From NCBI GenBank assembly GCA_029259605.1, contig JAJDEV010000037.1:1-34078 (forward strand): a stretch of 34,078 nt of DNA, read 5' to 3'. This stretch comes from Planctomycetota bacterium (lineage in GTDB: Bacteria > Planctomycetota > UBA1135 > GCA-002686595). Both the position numbers and the translations under genes were made by a program. The notes below the pieces were generated by a model. It did not search any database. It saw only the letters and a program-made list of their open reading frames with translations, and was not told the DNA's origin. Numbering within the stretch: position 1 is the stretch's first letter; each line of letters begins with the position of its first letter. Shown here piece by piece: positions 23,953-30,718 of the stretch.

Positions 23953-24804
23953 CTACGCCGCCGGCCGATCCGACAGGTCCTCGACGAACGCCTTGGCGTC
24001 TGCAAGTCCCATCCCGTACGTCTCGCGCACGAGACCGATCGCGCGCAGCTTCCGGCCGCGCTCGATCAGACCGATGATCTCGCCGTCGACGTCCTCGGTG
24101 CTCACGCCGCCGTGCTTCACGCCGCCGCGGATCTTCTCGAGGATCGCGACGCCGTTCTGCTCGAGCACACGCAGCATCGATCGACCGTGCCACTGCACAC
24201 GCACGCGACCGGGATCGGCGACGAAGACGGGGACGTGCTGCGAACGCGTTCTCGACTTGATCCCGAGGAAGCTGCGCTCGGGACCATCGCGCAGACGCTC
24301 CACTTGAACGGCGCGCTGCAGGTCATCCGTCAGGGACGGAGCGACGAGCAACTCCAGGAACGCGACGCTCGCCTCGCTGTCTCCCGACATGCCCATCGAC
24401 TGACGCTCGACGACCTTGCGCGCGCCTTCGATCTCGTCGAATCCGAAGTACGCCGCTGTTTCGTCGGCGTCCTCGAACGCGTGGTTCTGGTACGAGCGCA
24501 GGTGCAACCACACGCCTCCCTTCCCGACGCGCATGGCCCAGTTCGACGCGCGCAACGACGCGGCGAACGCGCCCCAGACCGCGGCGAGGATCCAACGCAT
24601 CAGCGTGGCGACGAGCAGCGCGAACGGAGCGAACGGAATCCAGCCCCACCACGGGAGCTCGCGCGAGGCGGCGGTGAGCGCGGCGCATCCGCCGGCGATG
24701 GCGATCGTGAAGAACACCGCCGCGATCAGGGTCCCGAGCCAGGATGCGCGAAAAGTCTTCAGGCTCGCCCCGTCGGGTGCCTCGGTGTCGCGGAACAGGC
24801 GCAT
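23953..24804 (-). CDS. Two-helix membrane protein with ribosomal L7/L12-like C-terminal domain
   Basis: A 283-residue protein. Two transmembrane helices lie near residues 24-45 and 52-75 (LIAAVFFTIAIAGGCAALTA; WGWIPFAPFALLVATLMRWIL), followed by a soluble beta-containing region. The last 35 residues (GLIERGRKLRAIGLVRETYGMGLADAKAFVEDL) match the core of the L7/L12 C-terminal domain, where the fragment reads K-x-x-x-x-R-x-x-x-G-L-G-L-x-x-A-K-x-x-V. That domain binds translation GTPases in the ribosome; in non-ribosomal proteins its role is unknown. No catalytic motif is seen. Confidence 0.75.
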   Translation of the reverse strand: MRLFRDTEAPDGASLKTFRASWLGTLIAAVFFTIAIAGGCAALTAASRELPWWGWIPFAPFALLVATLMRWILAAVWGAFAASLRASNWAMRVGKGGVWLHLRSYQNHAFEDADETAAYFGFDEIEGARKVVERQSMGMSGDSEASVAFLELLVAPSLTDDLQRAVQVERLRDGPERSFLGIKSRTRSQHVPVFVADPGRVRVQWHGRSMLRVLEQNGVAILEKIRGGVKHGGVSTEDVDGEIIGLIERGRKLRAIGLVRETYGMGLADAKAFVEDLSDRPAA

Positions 24805-25029
24805 CGCCGTTCCATCGGCCCCCGGTCGAGCCCGAATGGAGTCGCAGCGTCCATTCCTTCCCCTTTCGGCGAGGGGCCGACTCAGCCCCTGATGCGGAGC
24901 TCCGTGGTACTCTGGTCTGGTCCATCACCCCGTCCTCCGCCCCTCCAGGACCTCTCGGGGACGCGGCGTGCACGGTTCCACTTCCCGACTCCAAGCCACG
25001 CCGGCGCGCAACGCGCGCGCCTTCCATCG
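24805..25029. promoter_or_regulatory. Divergent intergenic region
   Basis: This 225-bp region separates the L7/L12-tailed membrane protein gene from the FG-GAP gene, so it must hold promoters for both. Short complementary G/C runs around 24859-24895 could form small hairpins. Nothing is clear enough to name. Confidence 0.4.
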
Positions 25030-26649
25030 ATGAAATCGCACCGCGCTATCACTCTGTCCATCGCTCTGATCGTCGCCCCGTCGATCGCCAACGCGCACGA
25101 CGACGAGGTCCACAAGCTCGTCGCGTCGAACGGCGCCGCGGGCGACTTCTTCGGTCGCTCCGTCGCCATCGACGGCAGCGTGCTCGTCGCCGGCGCGCCC
25201 AACCATGCGGGCAGCGGAGCCGCATACGTGTTCCACAACGAAGGCGAGGACTTCGTCGAAGAGACGATCCTCATGCCCCTGGACCTCGGCGCCGGAGACC
25301 GATTCGGTCAGTCCGTCGCGATTTTCGATCACGTGATCGTCGTCGGCGCGCCGGGCCACGCGGGAACCGGCGCCGCCTACATCTTCGAGGAAGACGGCGG
25401 CGTATGGAGCCAAGTGGCCAAGCTGCTCCCCGCCGGGCTGGTCGCCGGTGACGAGTTCGGACTCTCGGTCGCGGTCTTCGAGCACGACGCGATCGTCGGC
25501 GCGCCCGGCGCCCCCGGATCGGCCGGTTCGGCCTACGTCTTCGAGGAAGACCTCGGCGTCTGGTCGCTCGAGGAGCAGATCTACGCGCTCGACGGCTCGA
25601 CCAACGCCCGCTTCGGTTACTCGGTCGCGATCATTCACGAGCAGGCGGTCGTCGGCGCGCTCGCGCAGGACGGCGTCGTGGCAAAGTCCGGCGCGGCCTA
25701 CGTGTTCGACCTCGTCGACGACGAATGGGTGCAGAGCGTCAAGCTCCAGGCCGCCGACGGCGGACTCGGTGACTTCTTCGGCATCTCGGTCGACATCAAC
25801 GAACAGGGCTGGCTGCACGTCGGCGCCAGCGGCGACGACGACACGTTCGGCGGCACGGGCGGCCTCAACTCGGGCTCGGCCTACGCCTATCGCAACCAGT
25901 CGGGTTCGTGGGTGCTGAAGCACAAGCGCGTCGGCCTGTCGCCCGGCGACAACCTCGGCACGTCGGTCTCGGCGTCGTACAACTACAGCGTCACCGGCGC
26001 GCGCGGCTTCGACAGCCCCATGGTGGGCGCCAACACCGGCGCGATGATCCTCTGGAACGTCAGCAGTCCGCTGCTCGAGCAGATCTTCATCGCGTCCGAT
26101 CAGGCGCCCGGCAGCCTGCTGGGCGGCGCGGTCGACGCCAGTCCGTGCCTCCTGGTCGCCGGCGCCAACAACGATGATGAGCTCGGCGAGAACGCGGGCG
26201 CCGTCTACGTCTTCGCGACGCTCGAGGGTGCGGCGAATCTGCTGAACGGCTCGGGCGTCAACCCGCTCGCGATGGCGAGCGACGAGCTGCCCAACATCGG
26301 CATGGAAGGCCACATCGACGTCGATACGACCGGTTACCCGACGGCGGCCGTCACGCAGGTCTTCCTGCACAAGAAGCTGCGCGCGACGCCGCAGGTCACG
26401 GCCCTCGGCGAGATCCTCGTCGACCGCTCGAGCACGCTCATCCTCGCCACCTACGAGATGGGAGCGGGCGTCATCGCCCACCACTACACGATCCCGAACG
26501 ACCCGAGCCTCATCGGCTTCCAGTTCGGCGCGCAGGGTGTGATTCGCGAGGCGCCCCCTGGCCTCAAGATCCTCGCCTTCACGAACGCCGAGCAGCTGAC
26601 GATCGGTTGCTCCGTCGAAGGCGGACACCACGAGGAAGAAGAAGAGTAG
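25030..26649 (+). CDS. Secreted FG-GAP (integrin-like) beta-propeller protein
   Basis: A 539-residue exported protein with signal peptide MKSHRAITLSIALIVAPSIANA. About seven FG-GAP blades fill residues 25-400, each with a 'GD-x-FG-x-SVA ... VVGAP ... GAAYVF' core: GDFFGRSVAIDGSVLVAGAP, GDRFGQSVAIFDHVIVVGAP, GDEFGLSVAVFEHDAIVGAP, ARFGYSVAII, and a blade containing SGDDDTFGG that resembles a calcium loop. The C-terminal part (about 410-530) is a beta-rich domain, and the protein ends in GGHHEEEEE. Such propellers act in adhesion or surface binding. The His/Glu tail could bind metal or simply be low complexity. Confidence 0.88.
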   Translation: MKSHRAITLSIALIVAPSIANAHDDEVHKLVASNGAAGDFFGRSVAIDGSVLVAGAPNHAGSGAAYVFHNEGEDFVEETILMPLDLGAGDRFGQSVAIFDHVIVVGAPGHAGTGAAYIFEEDGGVWSQVAKLLPAGLVAGDEFGLSVAVFEHDAIVGAPGAPGSAGSAYVFEEDLGVWSLEEQIYALDGSTNARFGYSVAIIHEQAVVGALAQDGVVAKSGAAYVFDLVDDEWVQSVKLQAADGGLGDFFGISVDINEQGWLHVGASGDDDTFGGTGGLNSGSAYAYRNQSGSWVLKHKRVGLSPGDNLGTSVSASYNYSVTGARGFDSPMVGANTGAMILWNVSSPLLEQIFIASDQAPGSLLGGAVDASPCLLVAGANNDDELGENAGAVYVFATLEGAANLLNGSGVNPLAMASDELPNIGMEGHIDVDTTGYPTAAVTQVFLHKKLRATPQVTALGEILVDRSSTLILATYEMGAGVIAHHYTIPNDPSLIGFQFGAQGVIREAPPGLKILAFTNAEQLTIGCSVEGGHHEEEEE

Positions 26650-26681
26650 GCGAGCTCCGGCTCTCGAACCTCTCGATCACG

Positions 26682-26712
26682 GGGCCGTCCATCCGCGCAG
26701 GATGGGCGGCCC
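26682..26712. terminator. Hairpin between convergent genes
   Basis: A 13-bp stem (GGGCCGTCCATCC, loop GCGCA, GGATGGGCGGCCC) with one G-T pair, placed between the convergent FG-GAP and erythromycin-esterase-like genes. The plus-strand flank TGTTCGTT is only weakly T-rich. A bidirectional terminator role is likely from position. Confidence 0.65.
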
Positions 26713-26719
26713 TGTTCGT

Positions 26720-28054
26720 TCAGTCTCCGAGGCGCTCGGTCGCCGTCACTTCGGGCAAGAAGAGAACGACGTCGTACTCGACCGGCAGCGTCGTCGCGCG
26801 CGCGTACTCCGCCTGGTCGATCCAAGCCGGATCCCAGTTGCCGCCCACTCCGATGTGCGGACGCCTCTCGTCGAGCCACGCGCGCACGGCGCCTTCCGCC
26901 GGAGCCGCGCGCAGGTCGTAGAGCGCCTGCTGCGCGCCCGCCTCGACGAGCCGCGCCTCGATGCTGCCCGCGATCGGCGCATCGATCGTGAACGAGGCGA
27001 TCGCGCCGCCGGTCGCGGGATAGGCGTAGAACGCGCCGCGCGCGAACGCGGTGCCGATCACGACCATCGAGAGATCCTCGACCGCGCCGAGCGCGCTGCC
27101 CACGCTCGTGATCCTGCCGAAGCCCGGCGCCTCGCCCAGTCCCCAACGCGAGACGTGTCCGTTGTGAGCGGAAACGACGACGCGCGCGTCCGGTCCGCCG
27201 TGCTCCAGGATCCAACGCGCGTTCTCCGCCATGCAGATGTCGCGCCACGCCGTCGCTTCGGGGCCGCGCTTGCTCGCGCCTCGATAGCTCTGCACGAGGA
27301 CGACCGCGTGCTGCCTGGCCAGCGCCCAGGACTCCTCGCTCGAGCGTCCGATCCAATCCGCTTCGAGCTCGTCGAAGATGCCGACGAAGCCCTCGAGGTC
27401 CGCGTCCTCGATGCCGCCGACGCGACGCGCGATGTCCTGAACGAGACCGCCGAGCGCGTCCTCGATGTCCGGATCCACGTCCCGGAAGTACTGCATCACG
27501 CGCGCCTGCGCCGTGTTCCCGGTCTGCAGCAAGTCCATGCCGTGGATGCGCACCTTGCGCGCGTGCGCCGGGTCCGCGTTCCACGCGCGCATCCACACCA
27601 AGAGCTCGCGCATCCCCGCGGTGCGCCAGAGCCCGGAGACGCCGAGCAGCGCCTGCGCGAGATCCCCCTCCCCACGCTCGACCCAAGCGTTCGCCTGCTG
27701 CGTCTGCGCCCAGTCGTTCTCGAGAATGAGGTCGGTGAACCCGAGCTGTTCGACGAGGTGCGCGAACGCGCGCCCCTTGAAGTGCAGGAACTCGCTCGAC
27801 CCGTGCGTCGCCTCGCCGATCGCGACGATGCGCGCGTCGCCGACGATGCGCGCCAAGGGCGCGAGATCGGCTCCCGTCGCGCCGATCTCGAACGACTCGA
27901 TCGGGCGCGCCGCGTCCCGCAACCAATCGACGACCTCGCGCGGCACACCGTCGTCGGAGGCGACTCCGTTCGCTTGCGCGGCGGAGGCCAGGATCACCAG
28001 AGAGAGCACCGTTCGCACGCGGATCGGCCCACGGCCGGCTTCGAGCGTTCGCAT
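26720..28054 (-). CDS. Exported erythromycin-esterase-family protein
   Basis: A 444-residue protein starting at ATG 28054 with a signal-peptide-like segment (VRTVLSLVILASAAQA). Family motifs in order: IGEATHGSSEF (E81, H84, the Glu/His pair essential in Ere enzymes), ENDWAQTQQANAWV, RIHGMDLLQ, RDICMAENARWIL and VVSAHNGHVSRWG (H297, H300), the second essential His region. The catalytic set looks complete. Known Ere enzymes open macrolide lactones, but most relatives, especially exported ones like this, have unknown substrates. Antibiotic resistance should not be assumed. The tRNA gene lies 175 bp upstream, on the same strand. Confidence 0.88.
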   Translation of the reverse strand: MRTLEAGRGPIRVRTVLSLVILASAAQANGVASDDGVPREVVDWLRDAARPIESFEIGATGADLAPLARIVGDARIVAIGEATHGSSEFLHFKGRAFAHLVEQLGFTDLILENDWAQTQQANAWVERGEGDLAQALLGVSGLWRTAGMRELLVWMRAWNADPAHARKVRIHGMDLLQTGNTAQARVMQYFRDVDPDIEDALGGLVQDIARRVGGIEDADLEGFVGIFDELEADWIGRSSEESWALARQHAVVLVQSYRGASKRGPEATAWRDICMAENARWILEHGGPDARVVVSAHNGHVSRWGLGEAPGFGRITSVGSALGAVEDLSMVVIGTAFARGAFYAYPATGGAIASFTIDAPIAGSIEARLVEAGAQQALYDLRAAPAEGAVRAWLDERRPHIGVGGNWDPAWIDQAEYARATTLPVEYDVVLFLPEVTATERLGD

Positions 28055-28229
28055 CGTCGATAGAAGGAGTGAGGGAAGAGAAGAGACGCGCGAGGCGGCG
28101 CCGGCCGGACTGCTGGACAGCGCGCGACACCTTACGCCGTCGCCGGTCGCGCCAGGTGGCGCCCAACGCAACCGTTGCAGCCCCGGCGCGAATGCACGTT
28201 GCTCGAACGCGCGCGCGTTCGGCGAAGCG

Positions 28230-28306
28230 TGGTGGGCCCTCCAGGACTCGAACCTGGGACCGAGTGATTATGAGTCACCTGCTCTGACCGACTGAGCTAA
28301 GGGCCC
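28230..28306 (-). tRNA. tRNA with CAT anticodon, probably tRNA-Ile2 (k2CAU)
   Basis: A full cloverleaf with encoded CCA. The acceptor stem is GGGCCCT/AGGGCCC with discriminator A, the D stem GCTC/GAGC, the anticodon stem GGTGA/TCACT around CTCATAA (anticodon CAT), and the T arm CCAGG-TTCGAGT-CCTGG. CAT can be Met, fMet or lysidine-modified Ile2. The acceptor begins with a normal G-C pair (unlike fMet), and the CCTTAGCTCAG and AGAGCAGG...GACTCATAATC segments resemble E. coli tRNA-Ile2 (ileX) more than elongator tRNA-Met. The Ile2 call is therefore favoured but not certain. Confidence 0.93.
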
Positions 28307-28549
28307 GATGTGCTCGTGCGAGCGAGCGGCGGTGCGGCCAAGCTACTCCAGCGCGCGGCGGCGTCGCAAGCCGGGGCGGGCGCGCGTTGTCGCTCGCGCA
28401 GCGTGAAGCGTCGATCAATCTCGTGGGTTCGGTCGGCGCGCGGACGTCCGCGCGGCTAATGTGACGCGCTCCGATTTCCGCCGGCGAGGCTTCGGTCGTC
28501 GGTGGGATCGCTCTCGACCTCCCGAAGCACGGTCCCCCGCCCCACCGCC
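28307..28549. promoter_or_regulatory. Divergent region between the tRNA and pyrophosphatase genes
   Basis: The tRNA is transcribed leftward and the pyrophosphatase rightward from this 243-bp region, so promoters for both must lie here. No clear boxes can be picked out by eye. Confidence 0.35.
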
Positions 28550-29197
28550 ATGAAGCGATCCTCCGCGCTCGTTCTGTTCGCCACGCTGTCCCTGCTCTCC
28601 TGCTCCGCGACGCCGAGCGCGAACGACGGGACGACGATCGTCGGCGAGCGCAACTACGTCGACGGGTACGCACCCGCGAATGCGGACGGCACGATCAACG
28701 TCGTGGTCGAGATTCCGGCGGGGACGTGCGCGAAGTGGGAGGTCGACAAGGCAGACGGCACGCTCGCGTGGGAGGTCAAGAACGGGAAGCGGCGCGTCGT
28801 GAACTACGTCGGCTACCCGGGCAACTACGGCATGGTGCCGCGGACGCTCTTGCCGAAGGAACTCGGCGGCGACGGCGATCCGCTCGACGTGCTCCTGCTC
28901 GGCCCGGCACTCGAGCGTGGGTCGGTCGTCTCGGCCCGACTGATCGGCGTGCTGCTCCTGCTCGATGGCGGCGAGCAGGACGACAAGCTGCTGGCGATCC
29001 CGGCCGGTTCGCCAATCGCCGCGAAGGACGTCGCCGAGCTCGACGCGAAGTACAACGGCGTGTCGGCGATCGTCGAGACGTGGTTCGCGAACTACAAGGG
29101 CCCGGGAAAGATGGAGTCGCGCGGCTTCGCCGGGCCCGACGAGGCGCAGCGCATCCTCGAAGCGTCGATCGGCGCCTACGCCGCGGCGCACGAGTAG
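28550..29197 (+). CDS. Exported family I inorganic pyrophosphatase (predicted lipoprotein)
   Basis: A 215-residue protein. ATG 28550 starts a lipoprotein signal peptide (SALVLFATLSLLSC, lipid Cys C18); an in-frame start at 28502 only lengthens the leader. The remainder is a complete family I PPase: VVEIPAG (E54), KWEVDK (K62), YPGNYG, the signature GDGDPLDVLLLG (D108, D110, D113), DGGEQDDKLLAIP (D139, D144/D145, K146) and NYKGPGK (K183). All metal and pyrophosphate ligands known from E. coli Ppa have counterparts, so it should hydrolyse PPi using Mg2+. The unusual point is the export signal: PPi is normally removed in the cytoplasm. Confidence 0.92.
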   Translation: MKRSSALVLFATLSLLSCSATPSANDGTTIVGERNYVDGYAPANADGTINVVVEIPAGTCAKWEVDKADGTLAWEVKNGKRRVVNYVGYPGNYGMVPRTLLPKELGGDGDPLDVLLLGPALERGSVVSARLIGVLLLLDGGEQDDKLLAIPAGSPIAAKDVAELDAKYNGVSAIVETWFANYKGPGKMESRGFAGPDEAQRILEASIGAYAAAHE

Positions 29198-29220
29198 CCA
29201 CGCGCGCACGATAGAAACGA

Positions 29221-29258
29221 GCCGAGGGCGAACGGAGCCGTCTCCGTTCGCCCTCGGC
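29221..29258. terminator. Strong bidirectional terminator
   Basis: A perfect 17-bp stem (GCCGAGGGCGAACGGAG with CTCCGTTCGCCCTCGGC) with a CCGT loop, between the convergent pyrophosphatase and HMA lipoprotein genes. It is flanked by TTTCGTT on the right and GAAACGA on the left, giving short T tracts in both directions. Confidence 0.88.
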
Positions 29259-29281
29259 TTTCGTTCAGGACGTGCGCTGCG

Positions 29282-29590
29282 CTACTTCTTGACGCTGCCT
29301 CCGAATCCGGCCCCTTCGAGGGCTGCGACGAGCGCTGCTTCGTCGACGTCTTTGCCTTCCGAGCAAACGACCTGCACGGTCTTCGCGTCGTAGTTGACCT
29401 TGACGTCTTCGACTCCGTCCACTTTGGCGAGTGCAGACTGCACGCGCGGGGGGCAGGAGATCGGTCATGTGAGCCCGGTGATCTCCATCGTGATGCCGTC
29501 GGTCGCGACGACGTCCGCGGACGGTTGCGAGCTGCACGACACGGCGGCGAAGGAGCCGAGTGCGAGCACGAGTGTGAGTAGATGCTTCAT
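29282..29590 (-). CDS. HMA-domain lipoprotein with in-frame TGA (probable selenocysteine U42)
   Basis: Read through the TGA at 29467-29465, this is a 102-residue protein. A lipoprotein signal (LLTLVLALGSFAAVSC, C19) leads into an HMA (heavy-metal-associated, MerP/CopZ-like) domain: ITMEITGLT-U-PISCPPRVQSALAKVDGVED, then VKVNYDAKTVQVVCSEG, DEAALVAALEGAGFGG. HMA domains have GMTC-x-x-C or a CP-x-x-CPP variant; the TGA occupies the first metal-binding Cys and C46 remains. Frame and family sequence resume directly after the TGA, so one TGC-to-TGA change is all that separates it from a Cys form. A hairpin lies downstream. It may bind or transfer soft metal ions or act in redox at the membrane surface. 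A nonsense mutation is the alternative. Confidence 0.8.
29427..29464 (-). promoter_or_regulatory. Putative bacterial SECIS element for the HMA TGA
   Basis: On the minus strand a stem GCG-C-GTGCA / TGCAC-T-CGC (29447-29427), with one C-T mismatch, closes a 3-nt loop GTC (29438-29436). The loop lies 26 nt after the TGA, within the usual bSECIS spacing, and starts with G. It is weaker than the DUF3179 hairpin. Confidence 0.5.
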
Positions 29591-29745
29591 GGCTGTGCGT
29601 GGGGTTCTGGGTCGAAGCCCCGCGCGAGTCCGCGCAAGGGCCGGTGCAGCCAGGCTACGGGAATCGCGGGCGCGCGGGACCGGCAACCCGCTGTTCCGCG
29701 CGGAGAAGCGTGTGGCGCGCGGGCAATCGCCCTGCGCGGATGCGA
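29591..29745. promoter_or_regulatory. Upstream region of the HMA lipoprotein gene
   Basis: A 155-bp GC-rich gap between the split DUF3500 gene and the HMA lipoprotein gene, both on the minus strand. It could hold a separate promoter for the HMA gene. No metal-regulator operator dyad is obvious. Confidence 0.35.
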
Positions 29746-30405
29746 TCAGCGCGAATCGCCGCGGCCGAAGTCGCGCTCGCGATCGCGCCACAGCATGCGT
29801 ACACGGCCCGCGGCGAGGGCGCCGAACTCGATCAGCGCCGTGTCGCTCTGAAGGCGGTAGTAGAAGCGCTCCCCGTCGGGCGCGCCCATCCAAACGAAGT
29901 GGACGCCGTCGAACGCATCGCCATCGAATGCGGCGTGCGAGCTCTCCCCCGCTCGCCCCGAGCGCACGTCGTCGGTCGTGAGCGCGATCAGCCGGCGCAG
30001 CATCTCGCGTTGCGACTCGTTCATCAGGCCCGCGCGCAGGCCGCCCGGTCGGAACACGGGGAGGCGCTCGCGATCGGGGCCGAAGAAGAGCTGTTCGGGA
30101 GCGTCGCCCCGGATGGCGCGCGCGCGCTGGGCGTCGTCGCAGCTCGCGAGGAGCTCGCGCGCGAGCTGCGCGTGCGCGCCGAGCGGGTCGACGCCCTCTC
30201 GTTCGCCCTCCGCCGCGCGCGCGGGATCGATGCCGAGGAAGAACGGCGTCGACGTCCAAGCGTTCGCGGTCACGCCGAAGTTCAACGAAACGTTGGGGCC
30301 TTCGAAGCGCCAACTCCACGCACCTTGCGGGCGCGGTTCGCCGAAGAACGCGACGACGCTCGCATCCGCCTCGCCCTCCGGCGCGGACGCGAGCACGCCG
30401 TTCAC
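29746..30405 (-). CDS. DUF3500 protein, C-terminal part (split gene)
   Basis: This 219-residue frame carries most of a DUF3500 domain: VVAFFGEPRPQGAWSWRFEGPNVSLNFGV, TPFFLGIDPARAAEGEREGVDPLGAHAQLARELL, APEQLFFGPDR, ESQREMLRRLIALT, GVHFVWMGAPDGERFYYRLQSDTALIEFGA and a final LWRDRERDFG. It begins with GTG at 30405 inside a GTGA that is also the stop of the upstream frame (30402). The domain needs the upstream part, so either a frameshift in the CGCGCGCG run next to the junction (a two-base change restores one frame) or coupled translation of two halves has occurred. A sequencing indel is quite possible. DUF3500 function is unknown. Confidence 0.7.
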   Translation of the reverse strand: MNGVLASAPEGEADASVVAFFGEPRPQGAWSWRFEGPNVSLNFGVTANAWTSTPFFLGIDPARAAEGEREGVDPLGAHAQLARELLASCDDAQRARAIRGDAPEQLFFGPDRERLPVFRPGGLRAGLMNESQREMLRRLIALTTDDVRSGRAGESSHAAFDGDAFDGVHFVWMGAPDGERFYYRLQSDTALIEFGALAAGRVRMLWRDRERDFGRGDSR

Positions 30406-30680
30406 GCGCGCGTCCCTTGCGGAGTGAGCGCCGTGGCGAGCAGTGCGTCGAGCGCAGCCCGCTGCTCGGGCGTGAGCGCGCCGAGCGGCAAGCCGCGACG
30501 TTCGAGTGCGTCGACCTGCCAGACGAAGCGCGCTTCGTCGTCCGAGCTCAGCAGGGCGCGCGCGCGCTGCGCGTCATCGAGCCGCGCGAGGAACTCGCTC
30601 GCCGCCGTCGCCATCTCCTGCGCGGAAACGCGCACGCCGCCGAGCAGGAGGAAACTTCCAAGGGCAAGGAGTCGTCGCAT
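30402..30680 (-). CDS. DUF3500 protein, N-terminal part with signal peptide (split gene)
   Basis: A 92-residue frame: a signal peptide (RRLLALGSFLLLGGVRVSA) followed by the usual start of DUF3500, AASEFLARLDDAQRARALL, ARFVWQVDALERRGLPLGALTPEQRAALDALLATALTPQG. It ends at TGA 30404-30402, and the rest of the domain continues in the next frame from GTG 30405. Together the two parts give a single, roughly normal-length exported protein of about 310 residues. The TGA is not a Sec codon, because the family frame does not continue in phase after it. Confidence 0.65.
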   Translation of the reverse strand: MRRLLALGSFLLLGGVRVSAQEMATAASEFLARLDDAQRARALLSSDDEARFVWQVDALERRGLPLGALTPEQRAALDALLATALTPQGTRA

Positions 30681-30718
30681 GGACCCGATTAGACCCCGCG
30701 GCGCGCCCGGTACGCGCA

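Noticed and set aside
26720..28054. Macrolide resistance gene
   Set aside because: Motifs show the erythromycin-esterase superfamily, but it is exported and lies in ordinary chromosomal context. Most relatives have no proven role in resistance.
28230..28306. Initiator or elongator tRNA-Met
   Set aside because: The acceptor begins with a normal G-C pair, unlike tRNA-fMet, and the sequence resembles tRNA-Ile2 more than elongator Met. Met cannot be fully excluded by eye.
30402..30404. TGA in the DUF3500 gene as a third selenocysteine codon
   Set aside because: The family sequence resumes in a different frame, and no conserved Cys is expected there.
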